Program-made: the position numbers and the translations under genes | Assembly (NCBI GenBank): GCA_937915865.1 | Contig: CALGIG010000129.1 | Location: forward strand, 1 to 44,766 | DNA: 44,766 nt | DNA from: an uncultured Prolixibacteraceae bacterium | GTDB lineage: Bacteria > Bacteroidota > Bacteroidia > Bacteroidales > Prolixibacteraceae | Direction of reading: 5' to 3' | The notes under the pieces: model-generated | Database searches by the model: none | The model's input: only the letters and a program-made list of their open reading frames with translations | What the model was told of the DNA's origin: nothing | Shown here: positions 25,311 through 33,528 of the stretch, one piece after another | How the letters are laid out: each line of letters opens with the position of its first letter | Numbering within the stretch: position 1 is the first letter of the stretch

Positions 25311-27146
25311 ATGAATAAAACTAAATTTGCCCATTTCATTGCCATTATTGCGGGCGGCTTTGCCTTGTTGCTGGCTGTTTTACTGATAGCCAATTTTATT
25401 CAGACCAAATTGAATAATCCCATTGAGAATAAAACTATTCCGGCATTGGTAAAACGCCTGAGTGAAAATCCATCGGACGAATCGCTGAAAGCTGAAATAC
25501 GGGCTTTCGACCTGATGGCCCGCAAAGCCTATTTTACCAGCCAATGGCAATTGCGCACCGGTAGTTACCTCATGTTTCTGGGGTTGATAATTTCCATTCT
25601 GGCTGTTCGCTATATTTTGGCCGCCAAGTCGAAATTGAACGAGATTGATCCGGCCAACGAAGCAAAAGGTCTGGATAAACTGGTCGCACAAAAGTGGGTG
25701 ATTTATGTGGGCTCGGGCTTGGTTGTTATAGCTGTTGTTTCAGGATTTCTCGCTTCAAATTCATTGTCTGATTATAATGTTGATGAAAATATCGAGGCAT
25801 CAAACGAGCAATCTACAGCGCAGACTCCAAATACAGCGAACACAGAACAGGCCCCGGCTTCTGCTGTCCAGGCAACACAGGAGGCTCCTTCTGGTACCGA
25901 AACAGCAACTGTCACTGCGGCTCAAACCAACAATCAGCAAACTGCCACAGAGGTTCAGACAGAAGTAAAACCGGCAGCATTACCTACGATTGCTCAGTTA
26001 AAAGCCAATTATCCTTTTTTTCGCGGACCATTTGGCGATGGGGTAGCATTCCAGAAAAATACGCCAACCGATTGGAATGGCGCTGGTGGCAAAAATGTGA
26101 TCTGGAAAGTGAAAGTGCCCAAATCGGGATTTAGTTCGCCAATAATTTGGAAAGATAAACTCTTTGTGACTGGGGCCGATGCACAAGCCCGCATGGTTTA
26201 CTGTTACGATAAAAAATCAGGGAAGCTGCTTTGGGAGGCCGCTGCCGACAATATTCAGGGATCGCCTTCGGCATTGCCGAAAGTGACTGCCGATACCGGA
26301 CTGGCAGCCTCGACAATGGCTACTGATGGCCGTGGCGTATTTGCCATTTTTGCCACTGGCGATGTATTGGCGCTTGATATGGATGGTAAACGAATGTGGG
26401 CACGCAACCTCGGAGTTCCTGATAACCACTACGGACATGGCTCTTCGCTGATTGTGTACAAAGACAAATTGCTGATACAATACGATACCAATCGTGGCGG
26501 AAAATTGCTGGCATTGGATACGCAATTGGGAAATACAGTGTACGAGACTCTCAGGAATTCAAAAATTTCATGGTCGTCTCCAATTCTTGTAAATACAGAA
26601 AATCGCACCGAACTGATTATGACTACCAATCCGAATGTGAACGGCTATGATCCCGAAACCGGCAAAGAGTTGTGGAACATTGCCTGTCTTTCAGGAGAAG
26701 TTGGCCCGTCTGCCGGGTATGCCGATGGGATGGTTTTTGCGGCCAACGAATACGCCAAGCTTGTGGGAATAAAAATTGGCGGTACTACTCCTGAAATAGC
26801 CTGGGAAGCCGACGAATTTTTGCCTGAAGTTTCGAGTCCGCTGGCCATAAATGGGTTGTTATACATTGCAACGAGCTATGGTGTTTTGGCCTGTTACGAT
26901 GCCAAAACCGGCGAAAAACTGTGGAGCCAGGAATTTGGAGGTTCGTTTTATGCTTCAGCGGTTTATGCCGACGGGAAAGTTTACATCACCGATATGACCG
27001 GTAAAACGTACATCGTAAAAGCTACACGCGATTACCAGTTGATAGGCTCTCCCGAACTTGGCGAAAAAGCCGTGTGTTCGCCAATCTTTCAGGATGGAAA
27101 AGTGTACTTGCGCGGCATGAATAATTTGTATTGTATCGGAGGGTAG
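25311..27146 (+). CDS. Three-TM anchored PQQ-type beta-propeller
   Basis: A 611-aa protein with transmembrane helices at about 8-31, 66-86 and 131-152. A flexible Gln/Thr/Ala-rich linker follows (about 160-225), then a PQQ-type propeller beginning YPFFRGPFGDG and ending at RGMNNLYCIGG. The linker could let the propeller reach other periplasmic partners. Membrane topology puts the propeller in the periplasm (inference). It follows the membrane polyferredoxin on the same strand and is closed by a REP-like array that starts directly at its stop codon. Confidence 0.87.
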   Translation: MNKTKFAHFIAIIAGGFALLLAVLLIANFIQTKLNNPIENKTIPALVKRLSENPSDESLKAEIRAFDLMARKAYFTSQWQLRTGSYLMFLGLIISILAVRYILAAKSKLNEIDPANEAKGLDKLVAQKWVIYVGSGLVVIAVVSGFLASNSLSDYNVDENIEASNEQSTAQTPNTANTEQAPASAVQATQEAPSGTETATVTAAQTNNQQTATEVQTEVKPAALPTIAQLKANYPFFRGPFGDGVAFQKNTPTDWNGAGGKNVIWKVKVPKSGFSSPIIWKDKLFVTGADAQARMVYCYDKKSGKLLWEAAADNIQGSPSALPKVTADTGLAASTMATDGRGVFAIFATGDVLALDMDGKRMWARNLGVPDNHYGHGSSLIVYKDKLLIQYDTNRGGKLLALDTQLGNTVYETLRNSKISWSSPILVNTENRTELIMTTNPNVNGYDPETGKELWNIACLSGEVGPSAGYADGMVFAANEYAKLVGIKIGGTTPEIAWEADEFLPEVSSPLAINGLLYIATSYGVLACYDAKTGEKLWSQEFGGSFYASAVYADGKVYITDMTGKTYIVKATRDYQLIGSPELGEKAVCSPIFQDGKVYLRGMNNLYCIGG

Positions 27147-27477
27147 TATTGTGTTTCGCCCTTTCAGGGCTCTGGTGAATTGTGTGATGCTCTTGCACAG
27201 GGCTTCACCCTGTGTTTACAGATCAAACCCCTTCGGGGCTGGTAGTTTGGCAAATGCAAAAATTATAGCCCTGAAAGGTATCAATATAAATGCGAAGGGT
27301 GAAGATATAGTTAAAAACAAAGAGTGCTGCAAAGGCTCAAGCAGAAAACGACGGGTATAAATATGGTTAAAACAAAACAGCCCTGAAAGGGCTCAAACTA
27401 ATAGCGATGGGTGTAGCCCATCGGACGAAATAATGAAATAAAATCAAAGCCCCGAAGGGGTGAAATACGAAATAAAT
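27147..27477. repeat. REP-like palindrome array B
   Basis: A 331-bp gene-free stretch of hairpins. Head CGCCCTTTCAGGGC, ACAGGG-CTTCA-CCCTGT and CCCC-TTCG-GGG resemble arrays A and C over about 90 bp. AGCCC-TGAAA-GGGCT lies at 27379-27393, CGATGGG-TGTAG-CCCATCG at 27405-27423, and CCCC-GAAG-GGG at 27450-27460. The last G of that hairpin starts an in-frame GTG just before the transposase ATG. Confidence 0.88.
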
Positions 27478-27930
27478 ATGGGACAATCGCTCGTTACCAA
27501 TTATCTACATATCGTGTTCAGCACTAAACATCGGGAGTCGTTGATTGATGATGTGATTAAGGACGAACTCCACAACTATTTGGGCGGAATTTGTAAAAAT
27601 CTGGAATGTCAGCCCATCAAGGTTGGAGGACACACTGACCATATTCACATCCTTTGTATGTTATCCAAAAAGATTGCATTGATCAAGCTGATGGAAGAGC
27701 TAAAATCTCATTCATCGAAATGGATAAAAACCAAAGGTACAGCGTATTATCAATTCTATTGGCAAGATGGATATGGCGCATTTTCTGTGAATCCGAGCGA
27801 GGTAGATGTAGTGATTGATTATATTTCCAGACAAAAGGAACATCACAGTAAAAAGACATTTCAGGAAGAGTATAGGGCATTTTTGAAGAAGTATAAAGTT
27901 GAATACGATGAGCGTTACGTTTGGGAGTAG
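27478..27930 (+). CDS. REP-associated tyrosine (Y1) transposase
   Basis: A 150-aa IS200-like transposase. The HUH pair is H55-I-H57 in HTDHIHIL and the catalytic tyrosine is Y115 in VIDYISRQ. Length fits a complete single-domain enzyme that nicks single-stranded palindromic DNA. ATG 27478 is taken as start, because the in-frame GTG at 27460 belongs to the repeat hairpin. The flanking palindrome arrays make it a RAYT candidate. It separates the propeller/membrane-ferredoxin half of the cluster from the NADH-module half. Confidence 0.9.
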   Translation: MGQSLVTNYLHIVFSTKHRESLIDDVIKDELHNYLGGICKNLECQPIKVGGHTDHIHILCMLSKKIALIKLMEELKSHSSKWIKTKGTAYYQFYWQDGYGAFSVNPSEVDVVIDYISRQKEHHSKKTFQEEYRAFLKKYKVEYDERYVWE

Positions 27931-28191
27931 TATTACGCCCATTCAGGGCTCCGAGCATTGTGGGATGCTCTTGCACAGGGCTTCACCCTGTGTTATTGGA
28001 TCAAACCTCTTCGGTGCTGGTATTTTGGTAATTGTTGAAATTATAGCCCTGAAAGGGCTCAATCTGATAGCGATGGGTGTAGTCGAATGAATAAAGGAAT
28101 ACAAAACTAGCCCTGAAAGGGCATGATCTAAAAGCGATGGGTGTGTAGCCCATCGGAATATAAAAATGTAAAAATGATAGCCCCGAAGGGG
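27931..28191. repeat. REP-like palindrome array C
   Basis: Homologous to array B: head CGCCCATTCAGGGC, ACAGGG-CTTCA-CCCTGT, a decayed CCTCTTCGGTG, AGCCC-TGAAA-GGGCT at 28045-28059, a second copy at 28109-28122, CGATGGG/CCCATCG at 28135-28155 and CCCC-GAAG-GGG at 28181-28191. Its last base is the first base of the GTG start of the next gene. Confidence 0.87.
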
Positions 28192-30566
28192 TGGAATTAA
28201 ATTATAAAGTGAGCGAAATCAAAAACATACAACAAACGGTTGATCAGATAATTGTTGAAAAAGGAACAGCCGCCAAGTCGGTAATTCCTGTATTGCAGGC
28301 CATTCAGACAACCTTTAACTATTTGCCCGAAGAGGCGTTGCGCTATGTGTGCGAAAAAACGGAAATCACTCCTGAACAGATTGTGGGTGTGGCTTCGTTT
28401 TACTCGCAATTTCGGATGCATCCGGTAGGCAAACACATTGTCAAAGTATGCGTCGGAACGGCCTGTCACGTAAAGGGTGCCGGTCAGGTTTACGATGCGC
28501 TGCGCCGCCATTTCAATCTCACGGGCAATCAGGAAACCGATGCAACGATGACTTATACCATCGAGAAAGTGTCGTGTCTTGGTTGTTGTACGCTGGCTCC
28601 GGTGGTGCAAATCGACGAAGTAACTTATGGTCATGTGGCTTCGGATAAAGTGGCTAACATTATTGCCGATTTTGAGTTACACGAGGGAGCTGCTACTGCT
28701 GGTAAAGGTAAATTCCGTCATTCCGACGGGAGCGAAATTCAGGGCGAAATACGCATTGGTTTAGGTTCTTGTTGCGTGGCTTCGGGTAGCGAAGAAGTGA
28801 AAAAAGCGGTGGAAGAAACCGTTGCCAACACCGGAATACGCATTAGCCTGAAAAATGTTGGCTGTGTGGGGATGTGCCACCAGGTTCCGTTAGTTGAGGT
28901 GATTCCTGAAAATGAAAAACCAACTTTATATGCTAAAGTAAAGCCTGAAGAAATTAAGGGAATTATCTCATCGCATTTTAAACCGCTGGGTTTGGGCGAT
29001 AAATTGAAAAATTCGATATACAATTTTTTCGAGAAAGTGCAAACCGATACCGTTTGGGACGGTGTAAAACAATATGCCATTGATGCCCGGGAAAAACATG
29101 TGGCTAACTTCCTTGATCGCCAGATACCGATTGCCACGCAGTACCGCGGGATTATCAATCCGCTCGACATCGAGGAATACAAGCAGCACGAAGGTTTTGT
29201 GGCTTTGAAAAAATGCCTGTTCGAGCTTTCACCGGAAAAGATTATTGAGACCGTCAAGGACAGCGGTTTGCGTGGTCGTGGTGGCGCTGGTTTTCCAACC
29301 GGAATGAAATGGAATTTGGTAGCGCATAATCATGCCGACGCAAAATACCTGATTGTGAATGGCGACGAGGGCGATCCCGGCGCTTTTATGGACCGTATGC
29401 TGCTCGAATCGTATCCGTATCGCGTAATTGAAGGTGCTGTGATTGCCGCAAAAGCAGTCGGTGCAACCGAAGGATTTTTCTACATCCGTGCTGAGTATCC
29501 GCTTGCCGTGAAGCGCATTCGTCAGGCGCTGATTAATTGTCGCGAACACAATCTGCTGGGCGAAAACATTCTGGGAAGCGGCTTCTCGTTCGATATGAGC
29601 ATTTACGAGGGAGCTGGCGCTTTTGTGTGTGGCGAGGAATCGGCCATGATGGAATCCATCGAAGGTCATCGCGGATTTCCGCGCAGTCGCCCGCCATTCC
29701 CGGCTGTTAGCGGACTCTGGAAGAAACCAACACTCATCAACAATACCGAAACGTATGCGCAGGTTTCGTACATCATTCGTGAAGGATCGGGCAAATTTGC
29801 CGGCATAGGAAGTGAAAAGAGCAAAGGCACCAAAGTTTTTGCCCTCGCCGGAAAAGTGAACCGTGGCGGACTGATTGAAGTGCCAATGGGAATTACCGTT
29901 CGCCAGATTGTGGAAGAAATTGGCGGTGGCGTTCAGAATGGGAAAAAATTCAAAGCCGTTCAGATTGGTGGTCCTTCCGGAGGTTGCGTACCAGCCTCAT
30001 TGTACGACACGCCTATTGATTACGAATCGCTCCTGAAAGTAGGTGCAATGATGGGATCGGGCGGTTTGGTGGTGCTCGACGAAGACGATTGCATGGTGGA
30101 CATTGCCCGTTACTTCCTGTCGTTTACTCAGAACGAATCGTGCGGAAAATGCACGTTCTGCCGGGTTGGAACCAAGCGAATGCTCGAAATTATGACCAAA
30201 ATAACCGCCGGAAAGGGAGTGTTAAAAGATTTGGAAGAATTGGAATACCTGGCTAAATGGACGCAAAAAGGAAGCTTATGTGGGTTGGGACGGTCGGCTC
30301 CAAGTCCGGTGTTATCAACTTTAAGGTATTTCAGGGAAGAATACATTGCCCACATCAACGGCAAATGTCCGTCGGGCAAATGTCAAAGCCTGATTAAATA
30401 CCAGATCAATGACCAGTGTATCGGCTGTACCAAATGTGCCCAGAAATGTCCGGTTGAAGCTATTCTGTTCAAACCGCACGAAAAGCACGAAGTCATTACC
30501 GACCTCTGCATTAAATGCGACGCGTGCAGGCAGGCTTGCCCGGTAAATGCGGTGGAGATTGTGTAG
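28191..30566 (+). CDS. Fused NuoE-ferredoxin-NuoF-ferredoxin NADH module
   Basis: A 791-aa cytosolic fusion. Residues 10-160 are NuoE-like with a [2Fe-2S] set C87/C92/C129/C133. Residues 185-262 are a second thioredoxin-like ferredoxin (C194/C195, C225/C229). Residues 340-720 are NuoF with the FMN/NADH loops GLRGRGGAGFPTG (359-371), NGDEGDPGAF (390-399) and CGEESAMMESIEG (480-492), and a [4Fe-4S] set C651/654/657/697. The tail has two [4Fe-4S] sets (C743/746/749/753, C773/776/779/783). The layout resembles the HydB/HndC and StnB type subunits of soluble flavin-based complexes. It starts at GTG 28191 or GTG 28209; no in-frame ATG is available. Confidence 0.9.
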   Translation: MELNYKVSEIKNIQQTVDQIIVEKGTAAKSVIPVLQAIQTTFNYLPEEALRYVCEKTEITPEQIVGVASFYSQFRMHPVGKHIVKVCVGTACHVKGAGQVYDALRRHFNLTGNQETDATMTYTIEKVSCLGCCTLAPVVQIDEVTYGHVASDKVANIIADFELHEGAATAGKGKFRHSDGSEIQGEIRIGLGSCCVASGSEEVKKAVEETVANTGIRISLKNVGCVGMCHQVPLVEVIPENEKPTLYAKVKPEEIKGIISSHFKPLGLGDKLKNSIYNFFEKVQTDTVWDGVKQYAIDAREKHVANFLDRQIPIATQYRGIINPLDIEEYKQHEGFVALKKCLFELSPEKIIETVKDSGLRGRGGAGFPTGMKWNLVAHNHADAKYLIVNGDEGDPGAFMDRMLLESYPYRVIEGAVIAAKAVGATEGFFYIRAEYPLAVKRIRQALINCREHNLLGENILGSGFSFDMSIYEGAGAFVCGEESAMMESIEGHRGFPRSRPPFPAVSGLWKKPTLINNTETYAQVSYIIREGSGKFAGIGSEKSKGTKVFALAGKVNRGGLIEVPMGITVRQIVEEIGGGVQNGKKFKAVQIGGPSGGCVPASLYDTPIDYESLLKVGAMMGSGGLVVLDEDDCMVDIARYFLSFTQNESCGKCTFCRVGTKRMLEIMTKITAGKGVLKDLEELEYLAKWTQKGSLCGLGRSAPSPVLSTLRYFREEYIAHINGKCPSGKCQSLIKYQINDQCIGCTKCAQKCPVEAILFKPHEKHEVITDLCIKCDACRQACPVNAVEIV

Positions 30567-30690
30567 AAGCGCGATCGTACGTCATTACATCGGTCGCGAA
30601 GGTTTTGGATATTGGAAGTTGTTGTTAAACATTGTACGTATAAATAATTTACTGGTCATTCTGTGATTTAAGTAATTAAAGAGATAACCC

Positions 30691-31773
30691 ATGAGATACT
30701 GTTTTTTAATTTTTATTTTGATTTTCACGTTTGTATATAATGGATTTGCTGCTAAATCAGATAGTTTGAAATATTTGAATGCCGCTGATTTTCAAATCTT
30801 AGGAAAAGGTTTTAACGATACACAAACCAGGTATGAACGTTTGCCAGCCCGTCTTGAAGGAAAGACCCGCCAGCCCGTTTGGAACTTGTCCAAAAATTGC
30901 AGTGGACTGGCCATCCGGTTTCGTACCAATTCTCCGGTTATTGCTGCTAGATGGGAGGTTACTGGAGATGTGGTGATGAATCATTTCGCACCGTCAGGAA
31001 TAAAAGGGCTGGACCTTTATTGCCTGAAGAATGGCAAATGGCAGTTTGTCAATTCGGCGCGTCCGGGAAAGAAATCGACTACTGCAATTATTATCGATCA
31101 CATGGTTGAAAAGGACATGGAATATATGTTGTACCTGCCTCTTTACGATGGTTTGGTCAACCTTGAAGTCGGTGTGAAACCGACTTCAGAAATCAACAAT
31201 CCACAAATTGATTCTCCGCGAAAGGATAAACCGGTGGTGTTTTATGGAACCAGCATCACACAAGGAGGATGTGCTTCACGGGCTGGAATGTCGTATCCCA
31301 ACCAGTTGTCGCGCATGCTCGACAGGCAAACCATTAATCTGGGATTCAGCGGAAATGGTCAACTCGATCTGGAAGTAGCTGAAGCAATGGCCGAAATTGA
31401 TGCATCCTGCTTTGTAATAGATTGTTTACCCAATGTTAGTGTTTCACAGATGAACGAAAAATACCTTCGCTTCCTTGAAATCATTCGCGAAAAGAAACCG
31501 GATGTGCCGATTTTACTGGTTGAGACCGTGCTTTTTCCACACATGTATTTCGATCAGACGGTCTTTACCTTGCTTCATGAAAAGAATGCCACCCTGAAGA
31601 AAATTTTTGAAGAGCAGAAAAAGAAAGGCGATCGCCATATCTATTACCTGAAATCGGATAAGTTGATTGGAACTGATAATGAATCCACCGTGGATGGAGT
31701 TCATATGACTGATTTAGGCTTCTGGCGGATGTCTCAAGGTATGTATCCGGTCCTCCGGAAACTGATAAAATAG
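30691..31773 (+). CDS. Secreted SGNH-type esterase with GxDLY domain
   Basis: A 360-aa secreted protein (signal peptide about 1-20, ending GFAA). The N-terminal jelly-roll carries the GLDLY signature of the GxDLY domain. The SGNH hydrolase part has block I GTSITQGG with the catalytic Ser, the Gly/Asn blocks FSGNG and DCLPNVS, and the C-terminal Asp-His pair in DGVHMTDLG. The family removes acyl groups from carbohydrates. It lies between the two NADH/flavin module genes, which is odd for an esterase and may reflect insertion or co-regulation with glycan use (inference). Confidence 0.85.
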   Translation: MRYCFLIFILIFTFVYNGFAAKSDSLKYLNAADFQILGKGFNDTQTRYERLPARLEGKTRQPVWNLSKNCSGLAIRFRTNSPVIAARWEVTGDVVMNHFAPSGIKGLDLYCLKNGKWQFVNSARPGKKSTTAIIIDHMVEKDMEYMLYLPLYDGLVNLEVGVKPTSEINNPQIDSPRKDKPVVFYGTSITQGGCASRAGMSYPNQLSRMLDRQTINLGFSGNGQLDLEVAEAMAEIDASCFVIDCLPNVSVSQMNEKYLRFLEIIREKKPDVPILLVETVLFPHMYFDQTVFTLLHEKNATLKKIFEEQKKKGDRHIYYLKSDKLIGTDNESTVDGVHMTDLGFWRMSQGMYPVLRKLIK

Positions 31774-31782
31774 AAATTTACC

Positions 31783-31815
31783 AGACCTGACAGGTTTTTA
31801 AAACCTGTCAGGTCT
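31783..31815. terminator. Perfect 16-bp-arm palindrome (terminator-like)
   Basis: AGACCTGACAGGTTTT and its exact reverse complement are separated by one T. It lies 10 bp after the esterase stop and before the flavoprotein gene. It belongs to a palindrome class common between Bacteroidota genes and could fold in RNA from either strand, so I call it terminator-like and not a proven terminator. Confidence 0.7.
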
Positions 31816-31832
31816 ATTGAATAGAAACGAAA

Positions 31833-33395
31833 ATGATAAAACTTACCATAGATAAACACACCATCGAAGTTCCTACCGGAACTTCAGTTTGGCAGGCAGC
31901 CAAATCGGTTGGAATTGAGATTCCGACGATGTGTTATTTGGAAGGAACCGAGCATTTCACTTCTTGCATGGTTTGCCTTGTGAAGGATGCTCATACCGGA
32001 CGACTGTTTGCATCCTGTTCCGTTCCGGTTTCAGAAGGACAAAATATAATTACAAATGATGCTGAAACCACCGAATCGCGCAAGGCGGCGCTCGAACTGC
32101 TGTTGAGCGAGCACGTGGGCGACTGTGAAGCGCCCTGCCAGCTGGTTTGTCCGGCACATACGAACATTCCGCTGATGAACCGGTTGATTGCCAAAGGCGA
32201 TTTTGCTAAAGCTCTGGAAGTGGTGAAGCGCGATATTGCTTTGCCGTCTGTTCTTGGGCGCATTTGCCCGGCGCCATGCGAGGCCGGTTGCCGCCGCAAA
32301 CAAGTGGACGAAGCGGTTTCCATCTGTCACCTGAAAATGTTTGTTGGCGACGAAGACCTGAAAAGTGATAAACCCTATCTGCCAAAATTAGCGCCACTTT
32401 CAGAAAAAAAAGTGGCCGTAATTGGCGCTGGTCCCGCTGGGCTGGCTGCCGCGTATTCCCTTCAGCAAAAAGGCCACCAAACTGTGATTTTTGATAAAAA
32501 TAATCAGGCCGGAGGCGAATTGCGCCAGATAGGTGAGGAGCTGTTACCTGCTTCGGTGATCGACCAGGAGGTAGCTCAGATACTGGCAACAGGAGTCGAA
32601 CTTCGATTAAATGAAGCAATCGATGCTGATCGGTTTGCACAGCTTTCTGATGCATTTGATGCCGTTGTTGTGGCAACCGGAACGATTACGGAAGAAACTT
32701 CTGCCTTTTGCCTGAAAGCTTCTAAAACTGGATTTTTAGCCGATAAAACGAGTTACCAAACTTCAATCACGAACGTATTTGCAGTCGGCAATTCGCTGCG
32801 TGCCTCCAAATTGGCTGTTCGTTCGGTTGGTCAGGGAAAAGAAGTAGCAACGGTGATCGATAATTATTTTAAAACCGGTGAAGTAAAAGGTTACCCGGAA
32901 CGGTTCAATTCGAAATTCGGACGACTGGCCGAGCCGGAATTTATTCAGTATAAAAAGGATTCGGAAGATGCGCCACGCCAAAAGTCGGAAGCTTCAGGTT
33001 TCAGCCTGGAAGCAGCCGTGATTGAGGCGAAACGCTGTATGCACTGCGATTGCCGTACGCCGGAATCATGCGTATTGCGCGAATTGTCCGACCGGTATCA
33101 GGCTGTGCAAAAGCGGTTTCAGGGCGAAGAACGCTTTGATGTGGTAAAGTTTATACATCAGGAAGGAATTGTTTACGAGTCGAACAAGTGCATCAAATGC
33201 GGCATTTGCGTTCGGCTGACCCGCGAACATCAGGAAGAATTTGGTTTTACCTTTATTGGCCGCGGCTTCGATGTGAAAATCGGTGTTCCTTTCAACGAGA
33301 GCGTTCAGAAAGCACTGGAAAAAACGGCGGCTATCGTAGCAAAAGCCTGTCCAACGGGGGCGTTGGCGATGTTTGGGGTGGAAGAGCAAGTCTGA
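31833..33395 (+). CDS. NuoG/GltD-like iron-sulfur flavoprotein lacking the NAD(P)H domain
   Basis: A 520-aa cytosolic protein. Residues 1-80 are a NuoG-type [2Fe-2S] ferredoxin (C34/C45/C48/C62, spacing x10-x2-x13). H94 and C98/C102/C106 fit the following His/Cys cluster. GltD-type cysteines C145/C149/C153 lead to the FAD motif GAGPAGLAAAY at 198-208 and the FAD-closing ATG (281-283) and FAVGN stretches. The usual second Rossmann motif between them (family VIGGGNTAMD) is absent. The C-terminus has C402/405/407/413 and C453/456/459/506. It resembles the flavin subunit of Nfn/Stn-type bifurcating enzymes and should partner the fused NADH module upstream. Confidence 0.87.
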   Translation: MIKLTIDKHTIEVPTGTSVWQAAKSVGIEIPTMCYLEGTEHFTSCMVCLVKDAHTGRLFASCSVPVSEGQNIITNDAETTESRKAALELLLSEHVGDCEAPCQLVCPAHTNIPLMNRLIAKGDFAKALEVVKRDIALPSVLGRICPAPCEAGCRRKQVDEAVSICHLKMFVGDEDLKSDKPYLPKLAPLSEKKVAVIGAGPAGLAAAYSLQQKGHQTVIFDKNNQAGGELRQIGEELLPASVIDQEVAQILATGVELRLNEAIDADRFAQLSDAFDAVVVATGTITEETSAFCLKASKTGFLADKTSYQTSITNVFAVGNSLRASKLAVRSVGQGKEVATVIDNYFKTGEVKGYPERFNSKFGRLAEPEFIQYKKDSEDAPRQKSEASGFSLEAAVIEAKRCMHCDCRTPESCVLRELSDRYQAVQKRFQGEERFDVVKFIHQEGIVYESNKCIKCGICVRLTREHQEEFGFTFIGRGFDVKIGVPFNESVQKALEKTAAIVAKACPTGALAMFGVEEQV

Positions 33396-33528
33396 CGGGA
33401 AAAGGCTCAGATTGAACGAATATTGCGGGATGAAGGCAGGGCATTTAAAACTCTGGGATTTTAACCCGATTATTCTTTTCTTTGATTATTGAAAATGAAT
33501 CGTATCAATCCTAAATAAAACTAAACAC

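Larger units (their letters stand above)
27147..28191 (+). mobile_element. RAYT/IS200-type element with flanking REP arrays
   Basis: A Y1-transposase gene bracketed by two homologous palindrome arrays. Both arrays begin immediately at the stop codon of the preceding gene (TAGTATT) and both end with CCCCGAAGGGGTG. This fits a REP-associated tyrosine transposase and its target repeats. Exact element ends and any target duplication cannot be fixed by eye. Confidence 0.65.

Noticed and set aside
27151..27360. A 69-codon open frame after the 611-aa propeller
   Set aside because: It lies wholly within REP-like array B; its codons are the hairpins, and arrays A and C do not keep the frame.
27899..28090. 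A 63-codon open frame after the transposase
   Set aside because: It overlaps the transposase end and runs through array C, with no conserved protein sequence.
22716..28191. CRISPR array
   Set aside because: The repeats are varied hairpins of different types without equal spacers, and no cas genes are present.
30567..30620. Inverted repeat CGCGATCG/CGGTCGCG after the NADH fusion as a terminator
   Set aside because: Contains a wobble pair and is not followed by a T tract.
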